This document shows positions 1 through 11,501 of a stretch of 64,000 bases of DNA, in pieces. The DNA lies in NCBI GenBank assembly GCA_018398805.1, contig JAGFBZ010000861.1, positions 1-64,000 of the forward strand, written 5' to 3'. This DNA is from Hirundichthys speculiger. Taxonomy: Eukaryota > Chordata > Actinopteri > Beloniformes > Exocoetidae. A model generated the notes under the pieces. The model was given only the letters and a program-made list of their open reading frames with translations. It did not search any database and was not told where the DNA came from. The stretch's first letter is position 1, and every line of letters starts with the position of its first letter. Made by a program: the position numbers and the translations under genes.

Positions 1-1459
1 GGACATCTTGGCCAAATGCGCAAGGCTGGAGAAGAGTTGGGTTATGAAGGAGTGAGTCCATGGAGATATTTGTAGGGGGGAGGGTTCTCCCACCCACGCT
101 CTCTTTCTTCCCCAACTCACTCTCACTCGCCGTCTGGAAATCTTTCTGTCAAAGTGTGCGGAGCCTGCCGGAGTTGTCTTTTACGCGTCGCGCGGAAATT
201 AAAGGCGCAGCGGTGCCAGTTTGATTCATAGGCTGCGTGATCTCGACATGGACAACCGCAGTTGCGGCTTTATCTTACATTCTCAATTGGGTTTATAAAG
301 ACTGAACGACGAACGCCAGAAGGCACTAATTTCCCGATGACGCAGATTTTACCCAGTGCTTCCGACTCGTGATCGTTTTTTTTTAAGGCTCATGTGATGA
401 AATAAATCAAATAGCCCAGTAATTTAGTTCCCACTCTTATAATACTGGGTCTGAAAAGAGAAAAGCCTATAGAGTAGCTAGATTGAGAAATAAACACTTT
501 GTATGTCAATCCCAAATCTTCAGTTAAGATACATAAGTAGCTGACAAGGCCAGTGTTTTAAAATTTAAATCACTAAATTGGCTGACTGAACGCTTTTAAA
601 CATTACTTCATGTTGTGTGAACCAAAGTTTCAGTAAGCTGTCGTGGTTTCGACTGCAGCGGAGACGGTCGGATATTGGTTGTCAGCTTGATCTCGGACTA
701 TTTCCGCTCGGAACCGAACACGCGCTCTGATTATATTGGCAACAGCTGCGTCACTCTGCCCCGCTGACCGACCACGTGACCATCGGTTTGCCTGCTTTTC
801 TTTCCTTTTTTCCCTCATTTGTTTCTTTCTGTCTTATTTATGTTTATTTGTTTTTTGTGTGTCTTTTTCTGATATTTTGATCTACATTAACGTGCTCTTT
901 TAATTTTGATTCTTCTGAATGCTTATGTAAAGCACTTTGTGTATGAAATAGGCTATGCAAATAACTTTGCCTCGCTTTTTTCACCTATCATTCTTCTTCC
1001 GTTCAGCACTAGTGGTAGATTAGAAGCAACACTTCACATTCATTTCACTTTACGTCCTCTTACTACTTTGGTTTTCATTGAAATGAGTCTTTGCTGCAGT
1101 GATGCAAGCCTGACCTCTGCCGGTCAACTCTCCGCATTACATGTGTTGTACACACCACCGACCCACTTCAAACACAGCAAAGTTCTAGTTTTGATCACTC
1201 TATTTTCAAATTTCCCCTTAGGAATAATAAAAATACCTTGACTTTGACCTCGTATTTAGGCATATTTCTTGCAGACTTTGTCCATGTAGACTCTGTTACT
1301 GTGTTTTTGTATGAATTTGGAAGGTTAGCCTGCATGATCAAAGAATATTTCTTCTATTTTAAAACTTTATTATTTAGAGTAAAGTCATTATTATTGGTAG
1401 GTTTATGAATTTGACCTCCTCTTCCATTCCAAGTCTGGCTATGGAGACGTGGATGAGGT
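1..1459. other. Unassigned left edge, partly GC-rich
   Basis: I recognise no exon here. About 120-380 and 630-800 are richer in CpG than their surroundings. A CACGTG E-box lies in CCACGTGACC near 770-780. This could be promoter or 5' exon sequence of a gene lying mostly outside the window, possibly on the - strand, but nothing ties it to a known gene. The rest, about 830-1459, is AT-rich, and its one 111-codon open frame (906-1241) shows no family signature. Confidence 0.3.
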
Positions 1460-1966
1460 TTATAGTCATATGCAAAAGTTAGTTCCCCTAATCCTATATT
1501 TCATTTTTTTTTTAAACAGAAAAAATTCTCAGATTATTGTGGGTCTTAGTAATAAGCAAATACAACCTCAGACAAACAACAACACATAACTTTTTCACCA
1601 TGCCTTTATTTATTTAACCAAAAAAAAAAAAAAAGTTGAAGTAGTAGTTTCCTGTATAACTTTATCAGTATCTTACATGGTTGTGGAGGAATTCTGGGCC
1701 ATTTTTCTTTACAACATTGTTTCAATTCATTAAGACTTTTGGATGTTTGAGTATGCACAGCTTTCCATAGCATTTCAATTGAGATGAGGGCTGGACTTTG
1801 ACAAGGCCACTCCATAATACTGATTCTTTTAAGTTTCAGCCATTTTGATGTAGATTTGTTGATTAATCGCGATTAATTGCATTGTATATGCAAAATCAAA
1901 TAATGAATTCAAAAGTAGTGTAAAATCCACTTTTATTTAAATGTTCTGCTGCCATATGAACTAAAG

Positions 1967-4437
1967 CAGTGTTTCTCAACCTTTTTTCAGGCGAGGCACC
2001 CTTTAAATTCATGAAAAATCTGAAGGCACCCCAAACTTTTTCTTTCTATTTTAATGTAGGTTAACATTGTCACACACGTTTCAGAGGATCAACAAATACA
2101 ATGCACATGAGTTGCATCCCTCAAAAATAAGGACTTAAACATAGGCCTATTATTATAACTATTATTACACACACACACACACACACGTGTGATTTACAGT
2201 TAGTGAGAGACTTGGGCCTGCGTGGACGAACACAACTTCTCTATTCTTGCTGGGATGGATGACAGACACACACGTAACTCCTCATCCAAAGCCCTCAGGC
2301 GCTCTCTGTGCTTGTTCTTGATTAAAGTTAAGCTCGAAAAGCTCAGTTCACACAAATACGTCGTGGCAAATGGCAACAGCATGTCAACAGCACTCCTTGA
2401 CAATGTCGGGTAATCCTTTTCCACAGATATCCAAAATTTATCCCGTGGCATCTCTTGAAATTGCATCCGTAATGTCCGATCCTCTCTCATCTCAGCCAGT
2501 TGTTCCTGCGCCTCCATCGGCAGGTTGGCTGCGCTCTCCAAAGCGCACGAATTCCAAGGATCGCGGATCCAGTCAAACCCAGCGAAGGTCTCGGCTGGAA
2601 AGTAGGTGTTAAATCTCTCCTCCAGGATTTGCAGGTGTCGAGAGATAAGATCGCAGTATTTTTTAGTTTTGGAATGTTCATTGTAATGAGGGAACATCTC
2701 AACTTTCCCCTGTTCCACACGAGACCGCCAGAGACTGAGTTTGGACTTGAAGCCACGCAGTTTGTCTGAAGAGCTCAGAAGATTTTCCTCCTTTCCTTGC
2801 ATTTTAGTGTTAAGGTCATTGAGGTGCTTAAAGATATCGGCCAGGTATGCGAGTTTCGCGCACCACTGTGCATCCCCAACTAGCTCCGCATATGCAGGAT
2901 TCTCTTCCGATAGGAACACTCTGAGCTCCTCTCTTAACTCGTACAGTCTGTCCAAAACCTTTCCGCGTGAGAGCCATCGGACAGCAGTATGCAACAACAA
3001 ACCTTGATGATCGGCTCCCATTTCCTCGCATAGAATGGAAAAAAGGCGAGACTTTAACGGCCGTGCCTTTATGAAATTAACAATGTTCACTGCCTCATCC
3101 AGCGCATCCGAAAGTTCTTTTGGCAACGTCTTCGCAACTAATGCCTCTCTGTGCAGGAAACAATGCGTTGTGCGAACATTTTTGTTTTGCTCTCTGACCC
3201 TGCTGATGAACCCTTTCACATTGCCCGTCATTGCGGCAGCCCCATCTGTGCAAACACTGATACAGTTACTCCAATTTAGACCTCCCTTTTCAAGGTATTC
3301 TGTTGTTACGCGGAATATTTCCTCTCCCGTTGTTTTGTGAGGCAAACACTTGCAAAATAGAAAATTGTCCCGGATTTCTTCTCCATCTACAAATCTCACA
3401 AATGCTAAAAGCTGTGCGTGGCCACTCACGTCAGTTGATTCATCAACTTGCAAAGCGAATTTCCCACATCGTTTGAGTTTCTCAAAGACCACCTCTTCTA
3501 TGTCTGCCGACATATCATTAATTCTCCTTCCAATTGTAGAATTTGAAAGTGGTATTTTTTTAATCTCCTTAGCTGCTTGTGGACCCAACATTTTGTTTAC
3601 CATCGCGATGCACGCAGGCATTACAACGGTCTCGGCAACTGTATGGGGCTTTTTAGCCTTGGCAATGATTTCAGCTACCATGTAGCTAGCCTCCTGTGCA
3701 TTTTTAGAAACGTTTGTACTCCTGATCATCACCTGTTCCTGACGGCTGTGCTGGCTTTTCAAACGAATAAAATAGTCCCTGCTTTGATCGGCCCTGTGAT
3801 GGATGAGTGGTGGTCAGGTGTCTTTTCAGCTTGCTGGGCACCATAGCCTGGTTGGACAATTCATTCCACACAGCAGGCACAGCGGTTCAGGGCACGATGA
3901 TTCACCAGTTGAGATAAATCCGAAACTGAGGTAATTCTCGTCATACTGCCGTTTCTTCTTCTTGGTGGTCTCTACCGCCTTCCGTGGATGACCACACGAT
4001 GAAGATGAGGATGTTGAGGGCTCAGATTCCGACGTGTCAGATTCTGGAGCTTTTCGTTTCAGAAACTTGTCCATTGTTGCAACCGTCTGTAACACAACTC
4101 TGAGCTGCAATGTTATGGCGACTCCGATATCAAACCCGCTCAAAGTAACAAACTTGTAGACGTCACGACTCACGTTCCAAAGTTGCAGGTTTTTTTCAGA
4201 TAGGCTACGTGCCGTCGGGCCTGAATTGCAATGAAAACTGTTGTGTCCTATGCTTTTATTATGAAAGATTCCACTGCCTTAGTATTTGAGTATTAATTTA
4301 GACAATTATTTATTATATTACATTATTTATTTATTAATTTTGCTTATTTTGCATACTGTCAGATGCGTTTCTGCGGCACCCCTGAGGGGGGCGCGCGGCA
4401 CCCCAGGGTGCCGCAGCACCCCGGTTGAGAATCACTG
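1967..4437 (-). mobile_element. hAT DNA transposon with exact 8-bp target duplication
   Basis: The element starts CAGTGTTTCTCAACC and ends GGTTGAGAATCACTG, inverted repeats with one mismatch in 15 bases. AACTAAAG is duplicated exactly at 1959-1966 and 4438-4445, the 8-bp duplication expected of hAT elements. It encodes a ZBED/BED-type transposase on the - strand (2200-4074). An (AC)n tract lies at about 2166-2186 beyond the stop codon. The clean target duplication, near-perfect ends and mostly open transposase make this one of the youngest insertions in the window. Confidence 0.92.
2200..4074 (-). pseudogene. hAT transposase (ZBED5-like), two compensating frameshifts
   Basis: Transposase of the BED-finger hAT type. 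The likely start is MDKFLKRKAP at 4074, followed by a Ser/acidic-rich stretch, then YDENYLSFGF and a BED finger (CLLC, then KRHLTTTH in another frame). From 3762 to 2200 a 520-codon frame is uninterrupted. It contains the RNase H-like catalytic landmarks LQVDESTDVSG (first Asp), CTDGAAAMTG (second Asp) and RWLS. The C-terminal dimerisation region has CELSFSSLTLIKNKHR, with the candidate catalytic Glu. About 3780-3865, within the zinc finger, reads in a shifted frame and the original frame then resumes, implying two opposite single-base indels. The left-over frame stops at 3826. The protein is therefore probably not made, although the catalytic part is intact. Confidence 0.88.
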
Positions 4438-6190
4438 AACTAAAGTGCCATAACATTTGTTGTTCAAACATTTTTAACATCAGCACTTGTCTGTAACACA
4501 TATTTAATGTAAATCTCATCTTAAAAAATGTAAAATAAAATAAAGCTTATTCCCACTGCCGGGGCATTAATGTCATTCTGTTTTTATAAAAAATAAAAAA
4601 AAATTCTACAAACAAAATCCAAAAAAAGGATTGTGGGTCAGCACAATCATAACATTAAAACAGGTAATTTCTGAGGTAACAGCAGAAACTTTTAACGGGG
4701 AGTTCAACTTGTCAGTTGTTACAAATAACCTTGTTTCTGTTGAATCCTCCATCTGGGAGAATTTTAAAATGAAAATGTCCATGTTAAAGTTCAGTAACTT
4801 TACCCATTTGTGCATCATTCATTCTTTCCATTTTCAATTGTCAATCAAAAATTTAAAAAAATTAAAAAGTGACATTTTAATATGTTTTTCGTTTTTTAAT
4901 CTAACAAAAAAAAAAAAAGGAAAAAATGCCTGGGTTTTTTTAATATTTCAATTTTAGACTTGGATCAAAAATACGAAATGAAAAAAATGGTCCACAGGAC
5001 TGAATTTGTTTTATAATGGAGGACTGGACTTTCTGTTGTCAATACACATCTGTGCCACTAGATGGAGCCGCACTGAAGTAACCAGCTAGAGAACAGCAGG
5101 ACAGTGAACACATGGAGCAGATCTGATGTAACATGGAGGAATGACGAGAAAGTTTTGTTGCAGTCCAGAATTTTCTTTTTCAGACAGAATTGTTAATTTT
5201 GCTACCCGAGTTACTACCCGAACTGTTAAGTATACAGATTTTTATCATTCTTTATGTCTGTTCTAGGTTTTTTCGCTTGTTTACCTGCCAATTGACTTCC
5301 GGTTCCGCAGCAGCCAGTAACAGACTTTTCAAAAGAAAAGCATGTGAGCAACATACGTTAAGCGCGATAAAATAATTGTCGGCGTTAATAAATGAATGCG
5401 TTAACGCGATAATAACGCGTTAACTTGCCCAGCCCTAGTTTCTGCGTTTGGTACCATTTTTCTGTTCTGTGACCCAGTTTCAATTTAGCTTTAGATGTTA
5501 GACAGGTGGCCTCACATTTGACTCTAGCATATACAGAGGAGTTTATAATCATCAGTGCCCAGGTCTTGCGGATGCAAAACAAACCCAAATCATCATTCCT
5601 CTCCCACCATGCTTGACAGTGGACATGAGGTGTTTCTGCTGAAATGCTGTTTGGGTTTCTCTCAACATGGTGTCCTGCTTTTGGTTCTATCTGTCTGTGA
5701 GACATTGTTTCAGAAGCCTTGTGGTTCATTCAGATACAGTTTTGTGAACCGTAATTGTGCTTAAACATTCCATTAGACAGAATAAGCTTCCTCTTGGTAA
5801 CTGCTCCAGAATAATGTTCTTGTTCAGTCTTCTGGAGTTAATTTACTGGGATGTCCACTCTTGGAAAAATTGGCAGTTGTCTTGACTGTTTTCCACTTGT
5901 GAATAATACTTCTCACTATGAAACACTGAACACTCAAATTGTCTGGAAAATGTTTTGTGACTGTTGCAGACGGATGTGTAGCACTTGATTGTTTCTGTTT
6001 CGTTACTTAAGTAGTTCCCCCTTTACTTTAACACTGTGTTTACATTCCTGAATGCTCTAGACCAGCAAGCTGCTAAAAGATTTTCATTTGTAGAGATCTG
6101 CATAGCTTCTGGTGATAAAAATAATCAAGAGCAGATGATGATTAGTGGCAACTGGAGCAATTTATCCTCTTAAATGCAACGGAAGCAGAA

Positions 6191-6488
6191 CTGGCTGATT
6201 TATACTTCTGCGTCAAAGCTATGCCGTCACTACGCATTGCTGTGAACCCTGCGCCCTCTGACGTATGCCTCTCTCCAAATGTGAATGGTAGATGTGTTCT
6301 TCTTCGAATTTCCCGCCGCTACTTCTTCTTCGTTGTTGCTGGTAGAACGATAGTTTGCTGCAATGTCTGTACAAAGTTTGTACAAGTAAGGTGACTCACA
6401 AGTAAGGTTGTGCTGAGGATGATATTTTTTTCTAACACGTGCTCATCAGTTATAAATGATATACACATTGATTTTTATATTTTGTTAG
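6191..6488. other. Short stretch between Tc1 remnant and SLC1A relic
   Basis: No gene is visible. The stretch ends in a pyrimidine-poor but usable 3' splice site (TTTTGTTAG) feeding the first recognisable SLC1A exon at 6489. No upstream SLC1A exon can be read here. Confidence 0.4.
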
Positions 6489-7534
6489 GCTGGTGATCTA
6501 TGGAGCAGTGGTGTTGCCGGTAATCTATCTGGTGTGTACAAAACAGAACCCCCTTCCTGTCATCAGTGGGGCTTCTTCTGCCTTTCTGCTTGACCTGATC
6601 GTCCCATGCAGGTATGTGAATTTTCTTCCTTGCATCTGGACTGAACGCTCCAGGATTACAGAGAGGACTTGCGTTGATGTGTAGTGAGCAGTACAGGGAT
6701 GGTAAAGAACAATCCTTCTGTGTGTCCAAGCGATGCAGTTTCCAGGATCCACTTCTGTTGTGAGGACGTCATCAAGATTGAAGAGGGATAAACTCATTTC
6801 ATGCTGCTTGTCGGGCTCAATTTTGTTATGAATGGAACAGTCTTTTGTGAAATGGCTGTGGCAGTCTATATTATCCAGCTCAATGGCCTTCCACTGGACC
6901 CGGCCCTCTTATTTGCTCTTAGGTAAGTAACAACCGTTATCTTCTTATTATCTGTCTGATTTTATCTCAGAAAATAACACACACTCACCAGCCATTTCAG
7001 TTGGTAAAGCAGTTCATCTGTTTGTCAGTGGAAGTAGAATCTTAAAATGGGAAATGGGAAGTGAAGCTGTTCAGAGTTTTGCCCCCAGTTCCCAGCTGAG
7101 AATCCAGAGTTGATTGGGTTTTACAGCAGCTTGACTTGAACACAGCTCTGATTCTTCTACAGTGTGGCTGTGGTGTTTACAGCTGTAGGAGAGGCAGGAG
7201 TCCCTGCGGCAGGAACTGTGACCACTCTCTTGATTTTGTCATCTGCTGGAGTTTCAGCGAGGAACGCTGCCCTTCCACTGGCTGTCGAATGGCTGCTGTG
7301 AGTTTTTAACTCCACCAAATGACATCAAATAGCACAGTGTAAAGGAGAAGATAAACCAGGCTTATATAGGTTCCTGTGTTTCATGTATCTGTCAGATATC
7401 TCTGCAGTCCTGTTGTCAACATTCTGGGAAACTGCTTTGGTGCTGCACTTGTCGCTCATCTGTCAAAAGAGGATCTGGAAAATATGAATGAGGAAGAATG
7501 CACCACTGCCCCACCAAACCCTTCAGGTTCTTGA
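6489..7534 (+). pseudogene. SLC1A-family (glutamate/neutral amino acid) transporter, 3' exons only, in-frame stop
   Basis: Four exons with good splice sites and consistent phases: 6489-6611, 6746-6922, 7163-7297 and 7396-7534 (TGA). They encode about 190 residues of the C-terminal transport core of a SLC1A Na+-coupled amino acid carrier. Visible blocks are VLPVIYLVCTKQNPLP (family LPLIYFxxTRKNP), CCEDVIKIEEG, GLNFVMNGTVFCEMAVAVYI (position of the family NMDGTALYEAVAAIFI block), GEAGVPAAGTVTTLLIL (family GxAGIPxAG) and ILGNCFGAALVAHLS (family NVLGDSxGAAxVxHLS). TAA at 6789-6791 interrupts the frame before THFMLLVGLN. The 5' half is absent; it was lost or lies beyond the window. The NMDGT motif is altered to VMNGT, so this is either a divergent paralogue or a relaxed pseudogene. 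The member of the family cannot be fixed. Confidence 0.8.
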
Positions 7535-7764
7535 GAGATGGAACATCACAGTGCATTTCCAGATCCACGTCCTTGCAGCAGCAGCAGCCCTCCGGTGTTT
7601 CCATCATTAAAAACAGCTGCTCTGAAAAAAAAACTAGATTTGTGCATCTGCAGAAACAATAGTGGGTACTTTCACCATTGTTAGCATGTCTTTATTTTGA
7701 TTATATCTTGATTTTTCTTTTTTTGTTTGAAGAGTTTGAGAAATATGTCTTAATGTAATAAGTT

Positions 7765-8160
7765 TATTTTATTTATTTATTTTATTTTAGGCAGCACGGT
7801 GGCTTAGTGGTTTTGCCTCACAGCTAGAAGGTTCCTGGTTCGAACCTCAACCAGGAACCAGGGGTCCTGGTTTGAACCTCGGGGCCTTTCTGTGTGGAGT
7901 TTGCATGTTCTCCCCGTGATTGCGTGGGTTTCCTCCGGGTACTCCAGTTTCCTCCCACAGTCCAAAAGACATGCATGTTAGGTTAAGTGATAGTTCCTCT
8001 CACTTGGAATTTCTTTTACTGGCAATTAACATCCTGCCCAGGGACTACAGTTGCAAATTAGCTAATCAGCTATAAAAACTGGCACATTTACAGAAATGTT
8101 CATCAATGTGCATTGTCCCTGAACAAATAAACTTGAAAATAAAAAATAAATAAATAAATA
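7765..8160 (+). mobile_element. tRNA-derived SINE with 24-bp target duplication
   Basis: The pol III head has box A TGGCTTAGTGG (7800-7810) and box B GGTTCGAACCT (7837-7847). The body is the common fish repeat (GTGTGGAGTTTGCATGTTCT, CGTGGGTTTCCTCCGGGTA). The tail near 8124-8160 has AATAAA-rich A runs. A 24-bp direct repeat beginning AAATATGTCT flanks it exactly at 7741-7764 and 8161-8184, as expected of LINE-driven retroposition. An extra block follows box B: an 11-bp inverted repeat (7830-7840/7849-7859) and a second box-B-like GGTTTGAACCT. Confidence 0.85.
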
Positions 8161-8184
8161 AAATATGTCTTAATGTAATAAGTT

Positions 8185-9140
8185 ATGAATGACATTATAT
8201 TTCCTTTAAAAATTTTGATTTAGTATTTCTGTATTTTGGCTATGAACCATTTTAATATTTAATGCCCATTATATTTTTGTTTTCATCCTTTTACAATAAA
8301 TAAGTCTTTCAATATTTATTTCTCATTACATATATTTAGACTTTATTTAGATGCATGTAGTTCTGTTTCATATCTGTATAAAAGGAGTAATTTCAACATA
8401 ATTTCTGACTTTTTACTGTCAATATAGCCTTCTTGTTTTTGTATACAATACTTCAAAGCAACTCTATGTAGTAATACCACTTGTGACCACATAGAAGCCC
8501 CTGATAACTCATTGCTAATGAATAGGCATGACCTAGCATGTCTTGTGATACCACTTTGTCCCACTTTTAAGTGCACTTATCGTCCATCTTGTGATATGCT
8601 GCCACAGAGAAAGGTTAGTTATTCTGCAAGTTATCTATAAAACTTGTCCAATGCAAAGTGATCACAGTATGCATAATGGAGTACATAAAAAATCTTTTAC
8701 AGCTATCCTTCACAAGTGAAGATCACTATCAATATTAAAACACCCCTATTTGTACAACACCTAAAGCAGCATGTCATCAGAAGTGGTGTTTCTACACAGA
8801 GTGGCTTTAAAGTAGGCCTGTTGTAAATAACTTTGTCTATTTGGGCTTAAATTGATCTGCTATAGGATTTCTCTTTGTGCATGTGTGTATTTATTATCTT
8901 TTATGTTTTTATCTTAAAATGTTAATCCTGTGACTTTAAATAGGCCTTCTGACATTTTTAACTGTGTGGTTAATGTATAAAAGAGTAAAATGGAATTTTT
9001 TTAATGCACATTGATACCTTATGTAGTCTTGAGGATTTCATGTAATTTTTATGTAGTTGTGACTTAAGTTTTGATTCTCAATAAACATTAGAAAAGTATG
9101 ACACCTTGGTAGAAACAGCTTCTTTTTGCATTTTATACAC
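8185..9140. other. AT-rich spacer, no gene seen
   Basis: Contains AATAAA at about 8295 and 9080, which could be old polyadenylation signals downstream of the SLC1A relic. No exon or repeat family is recognised. Confidence 0.35.
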
Positions 9141-9146
9141 ACAGAC

Positions 9147-9147
9147 A

Positions 9148-9198
<51 letters not shown>
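9147..9198. repeat. (TA)n/(CA)n compound microsatellite
   Basis: About 36 bases of TA repeat followed by an ACACACAC tract. A matching compound tract lies at 11456-11513, on the other side of the hAT remnant. Confidence 0.9.
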
Positions 9199-9204
9199 GC
9201 GCAG

Positions 9205-11452
9205 GCCAGCTGACAGTCTTGTCTGGGCCCGTGACAAGATAATGTTAGATGGGCCCTCCCCTACACCACCGCCGTTTTTTTTTTTGTCACTAAACATCAC
9301 CAGTTATGTTTGATATATTGTGATGTAATGCAATAATGCAATAAATAAGGTATTTTTTTGTATATGAGGAGAAAAATCTTAGCTCTCCATGGCAGCTGAA
9401 GTTTTAGTTTAAATATGAAAGGACCTGCTAATATTATTAAGATTTATGCATACACATTTTCTAATTCTTATACATGCAGGAAAAATAGACCAGGGAAGAA
9501 TACATTAGGCATTTTAATTTGAAGAATTTTTTCTTTGTCAACTGATAATACAATAAATAAATATGTGTATCAAACTTTAAATGAAAACTTGAATTGTCAG
9601 TTTTATATCTTCAAAACCAAATGAACATCTCCATCTATTGAATTTAGGGCACTTGTTGACTTTTTTTCTACTTTAAAAGAGAACAACAAACATGGGAGGC
9701 AAAATAGGGTGTTTTTTGAGCTGCTATATGCTAACCAGTCCCTATCTATTTTTTCCCGTCCATTGTGGGATGGGGAATATGTCAAATAGTTTGGAAATTG
9801 CCTGCCCTCTGCATCTGCCTGCAATTCCTTTGCCCTCTCGGAAAAGTCGTTCATTTTGCCATCACGCGCACGAGGTTCACTCTATCAGAGTCGGTCATTG
9901 TAGTTGGCCATAATGCAGGATCGCTGAAATGTTGTGCCTGATAATCAGTCTCCAGGGCCGTTTCTAGTCACCTTGGGGGCCCTAGGCAAGTGTGAGCATG
10001 GGGGCCCTCCCGGCCCCAAAACACCAAGAAAATCTTTCAATCCAAAAAATCTTTTATTTTAAATAACACAAGTGCACAATAATGTAAGAACACTTGCAGT
10101 TGTGGTTGTTGTTGTGGACACAGTTATTTGAGAATTCAAGATCTGAGATGTACACTTATCACCTAGATTCTGAGCAAAGTTTGTGTTACCTTCTCTTGAT
10201 GAAGTGCTGGGAGTGGAGGCCAGGGTACCACTTGATGTTGAAGTCTCTCCCGAGTCTCTTCCCGTGTTTTCATCTTCAATATGAGAAGTTGATGGTGTAT
10301 TTAAATATAACAATGTTGCTGAGATTAAAAGTGATCACTACAAACAGCTCAGGGAGATAAATTCACTTTACCATCAGCAGTGGGAGCATCCTTTGGAGGA
10401 AGAGGTTCCATGAATTTAAGCAGAGAACCTTGAAGGAGTAAGAAAAGATCTGGTTAGTTTTCTGATTTGTATGTTTAGTACATTGATTTAGCCTAGCGAT
10501 AGAGTAGTCTGTAACAGACAACAGATTTAAGCATTCTGCTTGAAAATTAGACAGCTGATGCTTTAAAAACAGTGAACAACCAGAGGACATAAGTGGAGTT
10601 TTGTTGTAAAAAACAGGTGTTTTCAGTAGTAACAAGAGTAATAAAAGAGTTGTTAAAACACCACTGCTTCATTTATGCAGTTTAAATGAATATTTTGCAT
10701 TAGTTAAAACATGGCAGCAGCCAGAAGCAACACTATTTGTTACTACACAGCTATGTTTTGTTGTTAACAGTGGTGTTTCCAGAGGTAATAACGTTAGGTA
10801 ATATATGGAGAGAGAGAGAAACTGTTCGCATTCGTTAGCATTTGCCAGCCAGCGAGCTAGCGAAAATACACCTCATCCTCACGCATAGCCTAGCTTTTTT
10901 TTTTCTTTTGGCCTAATAGCCGCACTTGTACAACACTGAAGACTCAAACTCCTAATTTATCAAATGAACTGTCACTTACCGGTGTCTTGCTTTTTCTTTG
11001 CCTCCAATTCTTCCTTTTTCTTCTTCCGTTTTTCATAACCGGAAGGATAACTTCGTTTCATTTTTCCTTTTAAATTTTCCGCCGCTAAATACACTTTTGC
11101 TGGCTGAAGTCCAAAGCCAAAATTGGTTGAGGGGACGGGGCCGCGCCCCGCGTTGTGGGGGTACTCCGAGGGCGATCTGTCGCTGCATTTACCTTTCACC
11201 ACAGGGGGACAGACGGTGTGTCGTTGCATTTAGTTCCTAATCAGTCATTGTCTGGGGGCCCCCCGATTGGTCGGGAGATGAACCACAAGTGCGGGGCCCC
11301 GCCCCCCACATTGAGGGGGGCCTCCGAGGGCGATCTGTCTCTGCAATTTTCCTTTCACCACAAATAGGACTATTCTGACATTTTTTTAATTTACACAATT
11401 TAATGAGGGCCCAGTTGTGGGCCCCCCTCTCCCTGGGCCCGGGACAGCAGAC
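9205..11452 (-). mobile_element. Decayed hAT element with TTF-type/ZMYM1-like transposase exons
   Basis: Both ends are rich in GGGCCC motifs in inverted orientation: TGTCTGGGCCCGTGAC near 9220 on the left and CCCTGGGCCCGGGACAG near 11433-11449 on the right. The inside carries spliced transposase exons on the - strand and several GC-rich GGGGGCCC blocks. A second terminus-like sequence, CCAGGGCCGTTTCTAG at about 9953, followed by GGGGGCCCTAGGCAAG, suggests a further element or a rearranged end nested within. The exact boundaries and target duplication are not resolved. Confidence 0.55.
9640..11061 (-). pseudogene. hAT (TTF-type zinc finger) transposase, N-terminal exons only
   Basis: On the - strand the first coding piece begins MKRSYPSGYEKRKKKKEE at about 11061 and ends at a good donor (GTAAGT) near 10980. 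Later pieces read LLKFMEPLPPKDAPTADG (about 10425-10370) and a Ser/Thr-rich segment (about 10313-10190, donor GTAACA). After an acceptor near 9940 comes HFSDPALWP, followed in a shifted frame by LTYSPSHNGREKIDRDWLAY and FCLPCLLFSF. This last block is the TTF-type zinc-finger region of ZMYM1-like hAT transposases. The catalytic core and dimerisation domain are missing, so the copy is internally deleted and inactive. Confidence 0.65.
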
Positions 11453-11454
11453 CC

Positions 11455-11455
<1 letters not shown>

Positions 11456-11501
<46 letters not shown>

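Larger units (their letters stand above)
1851..5440. mobile_element. Non-autonomous element inserted in the Tc1 copy, itself split by a hAT
   Basis: The Tc1 transposase reading stops at about 1850 and resumes at about 5441. The foreign segment between them is about 1.1 kb once the inner hAT (1967-4445 with one target copy) is removed. Its right end holds GCGTTAACGCGATAATAACG and then AACTTGCCCAGCCCTA. Its left end holds ATTAATCGCGATTAATTGC. These AT/CG-palindromic ends resemble each other in inverted orientation, with the outermost 20 or so bases missing on the left. This suggests a MITE with terminal inverted repeats. I see no coding sequence of its own in 4446-5440. The superfamily is unknown because the target duplication cannot be fixed. 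Confidence 0.5.
1460..6190 (-). mobile_element. Tc1-like DNA transposon, split by a nested insertion
   Basis: On the - strand, the two halves together read as a decayed fish Tc1-like transposase. The N-terminal and middle parts lie at about 6060-5441. The C-terminal part lies at about 1850-1606 and includes EWPCQSPALISIEMLWKAVH, matching the family's WPxQSPDLNPIExLW block, followed by LNELKQCCKEKWPRIPPQ and a YRKLLLQ-type end. The reading is broken by stops and shifts, so the enzyme is dead. The order N-term (right), insertion (1851-5440), C-term (left) shows that one copy was split. The left end near 1470 carries a CATATGCAAAAGTT segment like this family's terminus. The right terminus seems lost near 6190. 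Confidence 0.75.

Noticed and set aside
906..1241. 111-codon open frame on +
   Set aside because: No recognisable motif, AT-rich, no splice or promoter context; likely chance.
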